From NCBI GenBank assembly GCA_910585815.1, contig CAJUFJ010000034.1:1-36925 (forward strand): 36,925 nt of DNA. The letters run 5' to 3'. Position 1 is the stretch's first letter; each line of letters begins with the position of its first letter. A program made the translations under genes and the position numbers. The notes beneath the pieces are model-generated. The model saw only the letters and a program-made list of their open reading frames with translations. It was not told the origin of the DNA and did no database searches. This DNA comes from an uncultured Oscillospiraceae bacterium. GTDB taxonomy: Bacteria > Bacillota > Clostridia > Oscillospirales > Oscillospiraceae. Positions 1 through 7,108 of the stretch are shown one piece after another.

Positions 1-3
1 CCT

Positions 4-24
4 TGTGTCTTAGCGGATACAAGG
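4..24. repeat. Left terminal inverted repeat / probable transposase end site
   Basis: Bases 4-23 align with the reverse complement of the last 18 bases of the window (36908-36925), sharing TGT, CTT, GCG and ACAAG in order with one short gap. Mu-family elements start with TG and end with CA, so this is the likely left end. The three bases before it could be host DNA or target duplication. Confidence 0.55.
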
Positions 25-396
25 CTTTTGTTCTATAAGAATTTCCTGCGGCATTGTTGAATGACTACTATTGTGAGTTTTCAGAATAGTTGAGAAATGG
101 GACCAGGTGGGGGTTTGTTTATGAAAAAAGGCGGGAAAATCCGAAAAACGCCCTAATATCAAGGTATTCCATGCAATACAAGCGGGAAATCGTGAAAGAA
201 GTTGTAACCTTGTGAAAACAAGATTGCAATTTCTTTTTTTGTTTTTTTGGCCCTGGACGGCCTCCAGGCGAGGAACCGGGCCGAGGTTTTAAGAGGGCCT
301 TTTAAGAGCGTTTAAGCGGCGGGCGGGCCGAGACAGCGGACGGGGGCAAAAGCCCGGTGTTTCAACGTTTACAGCCGTTTAAGAGGATTATAAAAA

Positions 397-452
397 CCGT
401 TTAAGAGTGGGCGCACCAGGCGGCGCACAACACACTCTTAAACGGCCTTTTT
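397..452. terminator. Perfect 13-bp inverted repeat, possible terminator
   Basis: CCGTTTAAGAGTG at 397-409 pairs exactly with CACTCTTAAACGG at 433-445 across a 23-base loop. A T-rich run follows at 448-452. It lies in the left end downstream of the leftward repressor gene, so it could stop transcription leaving or entering the phage. The same GTTTAAG core recurs in the right-end terminator at 36823-36883. Confidence 0.4.
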
Positions 453-636
453 TGGCTTTTTGACATCGAATAGCGCGGACAGTTTGTGTCCGGGCTGCAT
501 CAACGTGTCCGCGCCTTGAAAATACGGGCTTTTCGGGGGATTCATCCGCCCTTTGCAGGTTTTGAAATGTCCGCGCTAAAAGGAAGATGCAACTACCGTT
601 TAAACGACTTTTAAAGGGCTAACGGAATAGGTTATT

Positions 637-655
637 TTCTCACAAAACGACCACA
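637..655. repeat. Sequence shared with the right end (36485-36503)
   Basis: TTCTCACAAAA followed by a nearly identical ACA tail occurs here and at 36485-36503, 16 of 19 bases the same and in the same orientation. One copy lies upstream of each terminal regulator region. It could be a regulator or transposase site; the function is unknown. Confidence 0.35.
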
Positions 656-724
656 ACAAAACCGGGCAGTGGTAGCGTATCCATCGAGATACAAGCGTAC
701 TCAACCACGGCAAAAAATAAAGGC

Positions 725-1189
725 TCATTTTTCTTCGCCAGCGAGGTGTTCTACAGCAGCGGCGACATCATGGAGCATGGATAGAGCCGTCATCTTCTTG
801 ATGGTATCTTTCAACTCCAGCACATAGCGAAGTTGCACCAGGATGTCAAAGGTCAGCTTCTGCTCCTGGGCGGGGCAGTCCTTTAGTACATCATTCAGCC
901 CGCTGATTTGTATCGGGAGGCTCTCCCGCACGGCCTGCATGATTTCGGGATCATCCCAAGTACACTCAGATTCTCTTTCATCGGTCTCTCCTGTTAAATA
1001 CTCCTTGCTGACATTGAAAAAACGTGACAAAAGAGTAAGTACAGCGGAACTTGGGGAGCGTTGAGCGTTTTCGTAGTTGATAACTGCTGGCAAACTGATC
1101 CCTAATTTTGCAGCCAGTTGTTTTTGCGTGATGCCTTTTTCCTTGCGGAGAGATTTCAGCCTTTCAACAAATTTTTCATTGTTAACCAT
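725..1189 (-). CDS. XRE-family lysogeny repressor
   Basis: This 154-residue protein starts with a helix-turn-helix of the Cro/C1 (XRE) type at about residues 7-60 (LKSLRKEKGITQKQLAAKLG, then a recognition helix near SLPAVINYE). A C-terminal region of about 90 residues probably dimerises. It reads leftward, away from the early operon, which is where the c repressor sits in Mu-like phages. I chose the ATG at 1189 because AGGGGG lies about 7 bases upstream. An upstream in-frame ATG at 1207 would put the ribosome-binding site inside the gene. No peptidase domain is seen, so induction by self-cleavage is unlikely. The operators between it and the early promoter suggest it represses the early operon and itself. 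Confidence 0.85.
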   Translation of the reverse strand: MVNNEKFVERLKSLRKEKGITQKQLAAKLGISLPAVINYENAQRSPSSAVLTLLSRFFNVSKEYLTGETDERESECTWDDPEIMQAVRESLPIQISGLNDVLKDCPAQEQKLTFDILVQLRYVLELKDTIKKMTALSMLHDVAAAVEHLAGEEK

Positions 1190-1212
1190 AGAGATACCCC
1201 CTAACAAAAAGC

Positions 1213-1242
1213 AGTATAGCAGAGAACTTATGCGCTGTAAAA
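1213..1242 (-). promoter_or_regulatory. Leftward repressor promoter
   Basis: Read on the minus strand, TTTACA (1237-1242) and TATACT (1213-1218) are separated by 18 bases. The transcript would begin just before the repressor ribosome-binding site. The operator half-site at 1228-1239 overlaps the promoter, consistent with autoregulation. Confidence 0.65.
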
Positions 1243-1316
1243 GGAAATTTCAAAATTACGCTTGACATTATACAGAGCATAAGCTAAAATAGCAGATGTA
1301 ATTATTCATAGCATAA
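1228..1316. promoter_or_regulatory. Operator half-sites in the switch region
   Basis: TTATGCGCTGTA (1228-1239) is the inverse of TACAGAGCATAA (1271-1282) with one mismatch. A third related copy, TTCATAGCATAA, lies at 1305-1316. The sites overlap both divergent promoters. They are the natural binding sites for one or both of the flanking XRE regulators; which one binds is not shown by the sequence. Confidence 0.6.
1262..1290 (+). promoter_or_regulatory. Early operon promoter
   Basis: A consensus -35 TTGACA (1262-1267) and a near-consensus -10 TAAAAT (1285-1290) are spaced by exactly 17 bases. The operator copy at 1271-1282 lies between them. This would drive the small XRE gene and the transposition genes. 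Confidence 0.8.
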
Positions 1317-1340
1317 TTGACAAGCAGGGAGGTATTGAAG

Positions 1341-1556
1341 ATGTTTATCCCAAAAGTGGAAGAAATCAAGCGCCGCCGCCTGGAGGCTGGCTTGTCCCGC
1401 CAGAAACTCTCCTTGCTGGCGGGACTACCCAAGAATGCGGTCTACCGCATCGAACTGGATCAGGCGGGCTACACCTACCCCATCCGCGCCCGCGCCCTGG
1501 CCGAAGCCCTCCATTGTGAGGTTGAGGATATTTTTACCGAAACAAAAGGAGCCTAA
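1341..1556 (+). CDS. Small XRE regulator (Ner-like position)
   Basis: This is a 71-residue protein made almost entirely of a helix-turn-helix (IKRRRLEAGLSRQKLSLLAG, then a second helix around PKNAVYRIE). It is the first gene of the rightward operon, where Mu has ner, the early negative regulator. The ATG at 1341 is preferred because AGGGAGG lies 8 bases before it; a TTG at 1317 is in frame but has no such site. It probably modulates the divergent promoters. A type II hammerhead ribozyme starts 8 bases after its stop codon. Confidence 0.75.
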   Translation: MFIPKVEEIKRRRLEAGLSRQKLSLLAGLPKNAVYRIELDQAGYTYPIRARALAEALHCEVEDIFTETKGA

Positions 1557-1563
1557 ACACCAA

Positions 1564-1624
1564 GCCGAAACGGGCCACGGCCCGTCGCCGGGAACCGCCC
1601 CACCCGGCCTGATGATGGCAGGGC
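1564..1624 (+). ncRNA. Type II hammerhead ribozyme, copy 1
   Basis: All parts of a hammerhead opened at stem II are visible. GCC (1564-1566) pairs with GGC (1617-1619) as stem II. The core GAAA is at 1567-1570. Stem III is ACGGGC (1570-1575) with GCCCGT (1580-1585). The cleavage triplet GTC is at 1584-1586, so cutting is predicted after 1586. Stem I is GCCGGG (1587-1592) with CCCGGC (1603-1608), and the core CTGATGA is at 1609-1615. Loop I bases GCCC (1597-1600) can pair with GGGC (1621-1624) as a pseudoknot. One extra T (1616) lies between the core and stem II; copy 2 has it too. Hammerheads of this type are known from gut Clostridia and Mu-like prophages. Confidence 0.85.
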
Positions 1625-1643
1625 AACGGAAAGGAGCAGCAGC

Positions 1644-2324
1644 ATGAACAGTTATAAAGTTACCTACCTCCTCAACGGAGAGGAACACTACGATCATATC
1701 ACCGAGCGCACCGAGAAGGCTGCTCAGAAGCGGCTCAAGGGCATCTACAAGGACGCCGAGATTACCGACACCGAACTTACCAGCACCCTCGCCACGGCTA
1801 CGAAGGAGCAGGAGCGGGAGACCCTGGAGAAAATCAAGGCGATGATTGCCGAACTGGGTCCGCAAAGCTACCTCGCCGCCGCCTTCGATGGATGCTTCGA
1901 GGATGCGGAGCAGAACATCGAGGACGATGCAGCCTACAGCATGAAGGCACGGCTTGAAATCCAGGCACAGCAGGCAGCCGAGCGAGCCTACGAAATAGAC
2001 CGGCTCAAAGCCGACCTTGCCGCCGCCCAATCCAAAGTTGATACCTTGCAGAGCCAATTTGACTTCGCCAGCCAGCACATCAAGAAACTCGAACGGCAGC
2101 AACTCCCGACCTGGCTCCATGGTTCCATCTACTCTCTTGTAGCCGAGGAGGTCGGTATCGCCCAAAAGCAGATGGAGCAGAGCGCCGAGACTATGGCCCA
2201 CTACGCCGACACGCCCCAGGACATTGCCTTTGTCAACGCAGTCAAGAGTTACCGGGCCGTGAAGGAACACCGGGGCGTATGTGAACAGATTATCGCGGGC
2301 CTGGAAGCCCTCACCGAGGAATAA
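1644..2324 (+). CDS. Early-region protein of unknown function, coiled coil
   Basis: I do not recognise the family of this 226-residue protein. The N-terminal part (residues 1-45) looks like a small mixed alpha/beta unit (YKVTYLLNGEEHYDHI). Residues about 105-155 form a strong predicted coiled coil (ERAYEIDRLKADLAAAQSKV and following), and the rest is helical. No enzyme motif or membrane segment is seen. AAGGAG lies 9 bases before the ATG. The gene is bracketed by two hammerhead ribozymes, one ending 20 bases before its start and one starting directly after its stop, so its message could be cut free as a separate unit. Confidence 0.7.
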   Translation: MNSYKVTYLLNGEEHYDHITERTEKAAQKRLKGIYKDAEITDTELTSTLATATKEQERETLEKIKAMIAELGPQSYLAAAFDGCFEDAEQNIEDDAAYSMKARLEIQAQQAAERAYEIDRLKADLAAAQSKVDTLQSQFDFASQHIKKLERQQLPTWLHGSIYSLVAEEVGIAQKQMEQSAETMAHYADTPQDIAFVNAVKSYRAVKEHRGVCEQIIAGLEALTEE

Positions 2325-2385
2325 GCCGAAACGGACTGCGGGCCGTCTGCGGGGGATGACCTCCCCACACTGATGATGGCAGGTC
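2325..2385 (+). ncRNA. Type II hammerhead ribozyme, copy 2
   Basis: The fold is the same as in copy 1 with different paired bases. Stem II is GCC (2325-2327) with GGC (2378-2380) and GAAA is at 2328-2331. Stem III runs 2331-2336 with 2341-2346, with one A-G mismatch. GTC is at 2345-2347, so cleavage is predicted after 2347. Stem I runs 2348-2355 with 2362-2369, with one C-A mismatch, and CTGATGA is at 2370-2376. The loop I pseudoknot is GACC (2358-2361) with GGTC (2382-2385), where copy 1 has GCCC with GGGC: a compensatory change that supports the pairing. It starts on the base after the preceding stop codon and ends 18 bases before the transposase ATG. Confidence 0.83.
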
Positions 2386-2403
2386 GAGAAAGCAGGTGGA
2401 ACG

Positions 2404-4368
2404 ATGGAAACCAGGCTGAGTACGCAGGAAGTCGCACGTCTGTACGGCAAGGATGAGCGCACGATCCGGCGCTGGGCCAAAAGCGGGAAAATTCAGGCGG
2501 CCAGTTTCCTGAATGAGTTTAATTCCCCTGAATATCTGTTTCCTCTTGATGCCCTGGACGCTTCCATCCAGGAAAAGTATTTTGCCCAACTGAAAGCCAG
2601 CCTCCCTGTACCGTCAGCGGTTACTCCCCTAAAACGGGGAACCAGCAGGCCGCTGGATCACTACACCGCCGAGGAGCGGGAGGAGATCACCTGGTGGCTG
2701 AAAACGGTGGACGATTGGCAACGGTATCGGAGCAAGTATCCCGGCAGCAAGGCCGAAGCCGATGACAGGTTCATCGCCCTGTGTGCCAAGACGGACCCGG
2801 AGCATGAATTTTCCATCGACACCTTGTACCGCCGCTGGAAATCCATCAAGCAGAACGACCTGGACGGCCTGATCGACAAGCGGGGCAAGTGGAAAAAGGG
2901 AAAGAGCGACATCCAGCCGGAGGTATGGGACGCTTTCCTGTACTTCTACCTGCAGGAAGCCCAGCACCCCATGATGAAGTGCTATGAGTACATGAAACTG
3001 CTGCTCCGGGAGGATCACCCGGACCTGGTGGCCGACATCCCCAGCTACACCACCTTTACCCGGCGCGTCAAGAGCGATATCCCGGAGGCGGTGGAGGTGC
3101 TGGGGCGCGAGGGGCAGAAAGCCTTCCGTGACCGCTGCGCCCCTTACATCCGGCGCACATACGAAAGCATGGCCAGCAACGAGTGGTGGATTGCAGACAA
3201 CCACACCTTCGACGTGATCACCCAGGGTGACAACGGCCAGCGGCACCGCCTCCACCTGACAGCATTTTTTGACGCCCGCAGCGGCATTTTCACCGGCTGC
3301 CATGTCACCGAAAATCCCTGCTCCCAGGCAACGCTGATTGCGCTGCGCAAGGGCATTTTGAAGTACGGCATCCCGGAAAACATCTATGTAGACAATGGCC
3401 GCGAGTTCCTGACCTTTGACATCGGCGGCCTGGGCCACCGCAAAAAGAAGCCCAAGGATGGGCAAGAGCGGTTCGAGCCACCCCCGGTGTTCGAGCGCCT
3501 GGGGATCAAGATGACCAACGCCATCGTGCGCAACGCCAAGGCAAAAATCATCGAGCGGCGGTTCCGGGATGTAAAGGATCACCTCTCCCGGTTGTTTGAC
3601 ACCTACACAGGAGGCAACGTCCTGGAGAAGCCGGAACGCCTGAAGGGCGTCCTGAAGAATGGCGAGATACCCCTGGATGGCACCTTTACCCAGGCGGTGG
3701 AGGAGTTGCTGGATTGGTATTTCAACCAGCAGCCCTACGGCGGCGAGGTAGTAGCGGACCGGGGCAAGCCCCGCCAGCAGGTCTACAACGAGAATCTGCA
3801 CACCAAGCGGGTGGCCGGGGCCGAGGACCTGAGCCTGATGCTGATGCGCAGCGCCCGCCCGCAGAAAGTCACCCGGCGAGGCGTCCACCTGGACATCGCG
3901 GGCCAGCGGCTGGACTACTGGAACGACGATATGCTGATGAGCCTCCTGGGCAAGCAGGTATATTTCCGCTACGACCCCGACGATCTGAGCGAGGTCCGGG
4001 TGTACGACCTGGAGGACCGCTACATCATGACGGTCCCGGTGGACAACACGGCGGTGCTGACCTACGGGGCCAGCCGGGAGGATGTCAAGGAGGCCATGGG
4101 CAAGGTGCGTCGCATGGAGCGCCTGACCAGGGAGGCCCTGAAGGTCAGCGCATACCCGGCCTTCGGCAAGCGTACCGCTCTGGAACTTGTCATGGAGCAG
4201 GCGTACCAAAGCAAGACCGCCAGGATCGTCCCCAGCGCGGACCCCAAGGTGCTGGAACTCCAGCGGCCTGATGAGGAGCCGCTGCTGAGAGCGGTGGCGG
4301 GCGGTCCCGACCTGGATGTTATGAACCGAAACGCTTTAAAACGAAAGGGAGGCAGCGATCATGAGTAA
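2404..4368 (+). CDS. MuA-like DDE transposase
   Basis: This 654-residue protein has nearly the length of Mu transposase A (663). The N-terminus has a DNA-binding helix-turn-helix (TQEVARLYGKDERTIRRWAK, residues 7-26). The catalytic RNase H-fold core shows Asp265 in WWIADNH, Asp330 in IYVDNG and Glu384 in KIIERRF, matching the order and spacing of the MuA catalytic triad. A C-terminal beta-barrel region follows at about 480-560. It cuts and joins the phage ends for integration and replicative transposition. The gene follows hammerhead copy 2 and overlaps the ATPase gene by 8 bases, implying coupled translation. The ATG at 2404 is used; AGCAGGTGG precedes it closely. Confidence 0.95.
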   Translation: METRLSTQEVARLYGKDERTIRRWAKSGKIQAASFLNEFNSPEYLFPLDALDASIQEKYFAQLKASLPVPSAVTPLKRGTSRPLDHYTAEEREEITWWLKTVDDWQRYRSKYPGSKAEADDRFIALCAKTDPEHEFSIDTLYRRWKSIKQNDLDGLIDKRGKWKKGKSDIQPEVWDAFLYFYLQEAQHPMMKCYEYMKLLLREDHPDLVADIPSYTTFTRRVKSDIPEAVEVLGREGQKAFRDRCAPYIRRTYESMASNEWWIADNHTFDVITQGDNGQRHRLHLTAFFDARSGIFTGCHVTENPCSQATLIALRKGILKYGIPENIYVDNGREFLTFDIGGLGHRKKKPKDGQERFEPPPVFERLGIKMTNAIVRNAKAKIIERRFRDVKDHLSRLFDTYTGGNVLEKPERLKGVLKNGEIPLDGTFTQAVEELLDWYFNQQPYGGEVVADRGKPRQQVYNENLHTKRVAGAEDLSLMLMRSARPQKVTRRGVHLDIAGQRLDYWNDDMLMSLLGKQVYFRYDPDDLSEVRVYDLEDRYIMTVPVDNTAVLTYGASREDVKEAMGKVRRMERLTREALKVSAYPAFGKRTALELVMEQAYQSKTARIVPSADPKVLELQRPDEEPLLRAVAGGPDLDVMNRNALKRKGGSDHE

Positions 4369-5320
4369 AGAGTACAACAGCGCCCTGCAGGCACGGGTGG
4401 AGCAGTTCCTGAAGAACAAGGGCATCAGCCAGGCCAAGGCCGCCCCCATGATGGGGATCAGCCAGACGGCCCTCTCACAGTACCGGCGCAGTATGTACGA
4501 CAACGGCGACATCGCCGCGCTGGAAAGCAAGCTGGAGGAGTTCTTCCGCACCCAGGAGGAGCAGCAGGCCAGCACCGAAAGGGCCATGCCCTACCGGTCC
4601 ACCCAGGACTACATCCCCACCTCCATTTCCGAGGACGTGTGCAAGCTGATCCGCTACTGCCAGATTGAAAAGGGCATGGTCATCATCCACGGTGACGCCG
4701 GGATCGGCAAGACCAAGGGGGCCGAGAAGTTCGTGCGGGAGAACCCCGCCGCCAGCGTGTATATCCAGGCCACCCCCAGCATCGGCACCCTGGGCAACCT
4801 CCTGAAGGTGGTGGCGCGGGCGCTGAAGGTGCCGGAGAGCCGCAATAAGCTGGACCTGATGCTGTCCATCCGGGAGAAGCTGGAGGGGACCAACAAGGTC
4901 ATCATTATTGACGAAGCCCAGCACCTGCAGCTTCGCGCCCTGGAGGAGATCAGGGCCTGGGCCGACCCCAACCCCATCACCGGCCAGCCGGGCGTAGGCA
5001 TCGCCCTGATCGGCAACACCGAGGTCTATGCCCGAATGGTGGGCAAGCAGGAGGCCCGCTTCGCCCAGCTGTTCAGCCGCATCCGCATGAACCGCTACTA
5101 CAGCACCCGCAAGGTCACCAGCGAAGATGTAAAAGCCCTGTTCCCCAAGCTGGCCGAGGACGGCAAGACCAAAGAACTGACCTTCCTGCACGGTATTTGC
5201 CAAAGCAAATGGGGCATCCGAGGCGCGGTCAACGTCTACAACAACGCTGTCAACAACGAGGACATCAGCCATGAGGGCCTGTATGGCATGGCCCGGACCA
5301 TGGGCATCGGCCTGGTGTAA
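4361..5320 (+). CDS. MuB-like AAA+ ATPase, transposition target activator
   Basis: This 319-residue protein has an N-terminal helix-turn-helix (ISQAKAAPMMGISQTALSQY, residues 22-41) followed by a P-loop ATPase. Walker A is GDAGIGKT at 111-118 and Walker B is IIIDEAQ at 181-187. This HTH plus AAA+ arrangement is that of MuB, which binds target DNA, delivers it to the transposase and gives target immunity. It overlaps the transposase gene by 8 bases. The arginine-rich stretch near residues 235-250 (SRIRMNRYYSTRK) is a plausible arginine finger or DNA-binding region. Confidence 0.93.
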   Translation: MSKEYNSALQARVEQFLKNKGISQAKAAPMMGISQTALSQYRRSMYDNGDIAALESKLEEFFRTQEEQQASTERAMPYRSTQDYIPTSISEDVCKLIRYCQIEKGMVIIHGDAGIGKTKGAEKFVRENPAASVYIQATPSIGTLGNLLKVVARALKVPESRNKLDLMLSIREKLEGTNKVIIIDEAQHLQLRALEEIRAWADPNPITGQPGVGIALIGNTEVYARMVGKQEARFAQLFSRIRMNRYYSTRKVTSEDVKALFPKLAEDGKTKELTFLHGICQSKWGIRGAVNVYNNAVNNEDISHEGLYGMARTMGIGLV

Positions 5321-5326
5321 GGGCGG

Positions 5327-5554
5327 GTGCCATGGATGAGGCAAAAGCACGACAGGCCCCCCACAATGTCGCTGTGCTGGTTTTGCCGGAATGCGGTGCC
5401 GTCCCCGGAGACCGGGGCGGGATGCAGCTGGAGCAGGCGGGCGCACACGCCGGTGGAGGGCTGGGAAGCGGAGCGGCGGGATCTGAAAATGTTCCATAAA
5501 GGGCAGGTGGAAAGCTACCGGGTGCTGGCCTGCCCGGAGTTCCAAGAGGGTTAA
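5327..5554 (+). CDS. Small cysteine-containing protein
   Basis: A 75-residue protein with a CWFC motif at residues 17-20, a further Cys in GAGCSW and another in the C-terminal ACPEF, consistent with a small zinc-binding fold. Cysteine-rich proteins of this pattern ending in CPxF are common in Clostridial phages and have no known job. The start may be the GTG at 5327 or the ATG at 5336; neither has a strong ribosome-binding site. It lies 6 bases after the ATPase gene in the same operon. Confidence 0.6.
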   Translation: MPWMRQKHDRPPTMSLCWFCRNAVPSPETGAGCSWSRRAHTPVEGWEAERRDLKMFHKGQVESYRVLACPEFQEG

Positions 5555-5577
5555 ACGATTTGAAAGGGGTTTTTACG

Positions 5578-5802
5578 GTGAAAAGATGCTGGCGCAAAAT
5601 CGGGTGGACGGCGCGGCTGGTCCTGGTGTTTTTGAGCGGGGTGATGAGCGGGCTGCTGCTGGTATATGGGATGGAAACCTGGGCGCAGCGGGACGGCCTG
5701 CCGGGCGGCGAGGCCCTGATCCTGCCGCTGATCATCCTGCTGATATACCTGGGCTGGCAGCTGGGCGCTATGTGGCGAGAAGCGCGAGAGCAGTTCCAAT
5801 AA
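5578..5802 (+). CDS. Small membrane protein with two transmembrane segments
   Basis: A 74-residue protein with a basic N-terminus (KRCWRKIGWTAR), a first hydrophobic segment around residues 12-31 and a second around 47-65 (ALILPLIILLIYLGWQLGAM), then a charged tail. It should span the membrane twice. The GTG at 5578 has AAAGGGG 8 bases upstream; the TTG at 5560 used in a longer reading has no such site. No family is recognised. Its stop is 6 bases before the first twister ribozyme region. Confidence 0.6.
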   Translation: MKRCWRKIGWTARLVLVFLSGVMSGLLLVYGMETWAQRDGLPGGEALILPLIILLIYLGWQLGAMWREAREQFQ

Positions 5803-5808
5803 CGGCCA

Positions 5809-5823
5809 GGGGGCGCGGCCCCC
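5809..5823 (+). other. GGGGGC-GCG-GCCCCC hairpin just 5' of twister copy 1
   Basis: A perfect 6-bp GC hairpin with a 3-base loop, directly joined to the 5' side of the ribozyme. The same sequence precedes twister copy 2 (7618-7632 region). There is no T-run, so it is not a normal terminator. It may isolate the ribozyme fold or protect the 3' end of the upstream cleaved message. Confidence 0.5.
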
Positions 5824-5883
5824 GCCTTAATGCAGCCTCCCCAGGGGAGCCGGTCACAAGCCCGGATAAATGCAGAGTGAGGC
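5824..5883 (+). ncRNA. Twister ribozyme, copy 1
   Basis: The order of segments is that of the twister ribozyme. P1 is GCCT (5824-5827) with AGGC (5880-5883). TAA at 5828-5830 contains the predicted cleavage site between 5828 and 5829. P2 is TGCA (5831-5834) with TGCA (5871-5874). GCC follows, then the P3 hairpin TCCC/GGGA (5838-5848), then the signature GCCGGT-CAC-AAGCCCGGATAAA (5849-5870). Bases TCAC (5854-5857) can pair with GTGA (5877-5880). In the well-studied plant twister the same pseudoknot is CCC with GGG, so the change here is compensatory. The downstream helicase-loader start lies 23 bases after it. Confidence 0.9.
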
Positions 5884-5905
5884 ACCTGCGAAGCGAGGCG
5901 GTAAA

Positions 5906-6859
5906 ATGAAATACCCCAAGAAACTGGCGAAGCGGGCCGATGAAATCCTGGCCGCCCGCCGCTGGGACGCTGAGAGGCGGCAGGCCCACACCTTGGCCCT
6001 GCTTCACGAACAGCACCCGGAGGTGGAGGCCGCCCGGAGGTCTCTGGCCAGCCTGTATGCCAAGCGCGGCACAGCGGCCATCTTCGAGCCGGACACCCTG
6101 GAGGGTATCGACGCACAGATCAGCGCCGGGCGGGAGCAGCTACAGGCCCTGATGGCCGCAGCCGGGATCACCGAGGCCGACCTGGAACCATCCTACACCT
6201 GCCCGGCCTGCATGGATCGGGGCATGGCTAACGGCCAGACCTGCACCTGCAGACAGACGATCCTGAACCAGCTGGTGTATGAGCAGCTGTGCGACGTGTC
6301 CCCGGCGCGGGAGTGTTCCTTTGACAACTTCAGCCTGGCCTATTATGACCGGGAACAGCGGACGGTGATGGGCAGGGTGGTGGAAAGCTGCCTGCGGTAT
6401 GTCCGGGAGTTCAACCGGGAAAGCAAGAACCTCCTGTTCACTGGCCCGCCTGGCCTGGGCAAGACGCACCTCTCCCTGGCGGTGGCCGAGGGAGTGGTCC
6501 GCTCCGGGCGGCTGGTCATGTATGTGTCAGCCCCGCACCTGATGGACGAACTGGAGCGCGGCAAATTCCAAAAGGACGCAGCGGCGCTGGAGTACCGGGA
6601 GATGATCTTCGGCTGCGACTTGCTGGTGATAGATGACCTGGGGACCGAGATGGTCACCAGCTATACCAGGTCGGAGGTCTATGACCTGGTGAACACCCGG
6701 CTGAACACCAGCCGCCCCACCATCATCAACACCAACCTGGATCTGCGGGACATCGAGAAGAAATACACCAGCCGGGTATACTCCCGGATTGCCGGGACGT
6801 ATGCGGTGGTGGAATTTAAGGGCCGGGACATCCGGCTCCAGAAACGCGAGAAAGGATGA
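5906..6859 (+). CDS. DnaC/IstB-like helicase loader ATPase
   Basis: This 317-residue protein has a helical N-terminus, a small zinc-binding site at residues 99-115 (CPAC, then CTC) and a AAA+ domain. Walker A is GPPGLGKT at 180-187 and Walker B is VIDD at 241-244. This matches DnaC/DnaI-type helicase loaders, including the N-terminal zinc site seen in Firmicutes members. It probably brings the host replicative helicase to the transposition intermediate. The ATG at 5906 is chosen because GAGGCGG lies just upstream and an earlier in-frame ATG at 5870 lies inside the ribozyme. It is the first gene of the segment released by twister copy 1. Confidence 0.88.
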   Translation: MKYPKKLAKRADEILAARRWDAERRQAHTLALLHEQHPEVEAARRSLASLYAKRGTAAIFEPDTLEGIDAQISAGREQLQALMAAAGITEADLEPSYTCPACMDRGMANGQTCTCRQTILNQLVYEQLCDVSPARECSFDNFSLAYYDREQRTVMGRVVESCLRYVREFNRESKNLLFTGPPGLGKTHLSLAVAEGVVRSGRLVMYVSAPHLMDELERGKFQKDAAALEYREMIFGCDLLVIDDLGTEMVTSYTRSEVYDLVNTRLNTSRPTIINTNLDLRDIEKKYTSRVYSRIAGTYAVVEFKGRDIRLQKREKG

Positions 6860-6865
6860 CGCCCC

Positions 6866-7096
6866 ATGAATAAGACCAAAGCGAGGATTTGCCCCGTATG
6901 CGGGCGGGCCTACACCGAGCCGCCCGCTCTCTCCCGCAGGGACAACACCACGGACATCTGCCCGGACTGCGGGATGATGGAGGCCCTGGCCGCCATGCCC
7001 AGGCGGCGGGAGGGGCCAGCGGAGCGCACCAGGCGGGCCGTCCAGGCCACGGGCAACAGGTGGGCGATTGAGAACTTCAACGCCACCCACAGCTGA
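6866..7096 (+). CDS. Small zinc-ribbon protein
   Basis: A 76-residue basic protein with two CxxC pairs (CPVC at residues 9-12 and CPDC at 32-35), the spacing expected for a zinc ribbon. The C-terminus is arginine-rich. It follows the helicase loader by 6 bases. Such proteins are common in phage early regions and could bind nucleic acid or a host protein, but the function is not known. Confidence 0.65.
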   Translation: MNKTKARICPVCGRAYTEPPALSRRDNTTDICPDCGMMEALAAMPRRREGPAERTRRAVQATGNRWAIENFNATHS

Positions 7097-7108
7097 CAGG
7101 AGGCGAGG

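Larger units (their letters stand above)
1..720. other. Left-end non-coding region with repeated transposase-site-like motifs
   Basis: No convincing gene lies in these 720 bases. They hold ATACAAG motifs at 17-23, 176-182 and 689-695 (the last two in the wider form CCAT-N3/4-ATACAAGCG). They also hold a cluster of GTTTAAG-type motifs at 286-296, 301-310, 309-319, 375-386, 397-409, 433-445 and 596-606, and a perfect 11-bp inverted repeat TAGCGCGGACA at 471-481 and 568-578, with a related copy at 505-515. In Mu the left end carries three transposase-binding sites. The spaced ATACAAG copies are the best candidates for the equivalent here, but this is inference. Confidence 0.5.

Noticed and set aside
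286..445. GTTTAAG motifs as a CRISPR array
   Set aside because: The repeats are short, irregular in spacing and orientation, and no cas gene is present.
4266..4273. CTGATGA-like run in the transposase gene as a third hammerhead
   Set aside because: No GAAA, cleavage triplet or stems at the right distance; it is coding sequence.
5809..5823. GC hairpin before the twister as a terminator
   Set aside because: No T-run follows, and it is repeated only together with the ribozyme.
5806..5883. Twister repeats considered as HEARO/omega RNA or transposon ends
   Set aside because: There is no IscB/TnpB gene nearby, and the segment order and pseudoknot fit twister much better.
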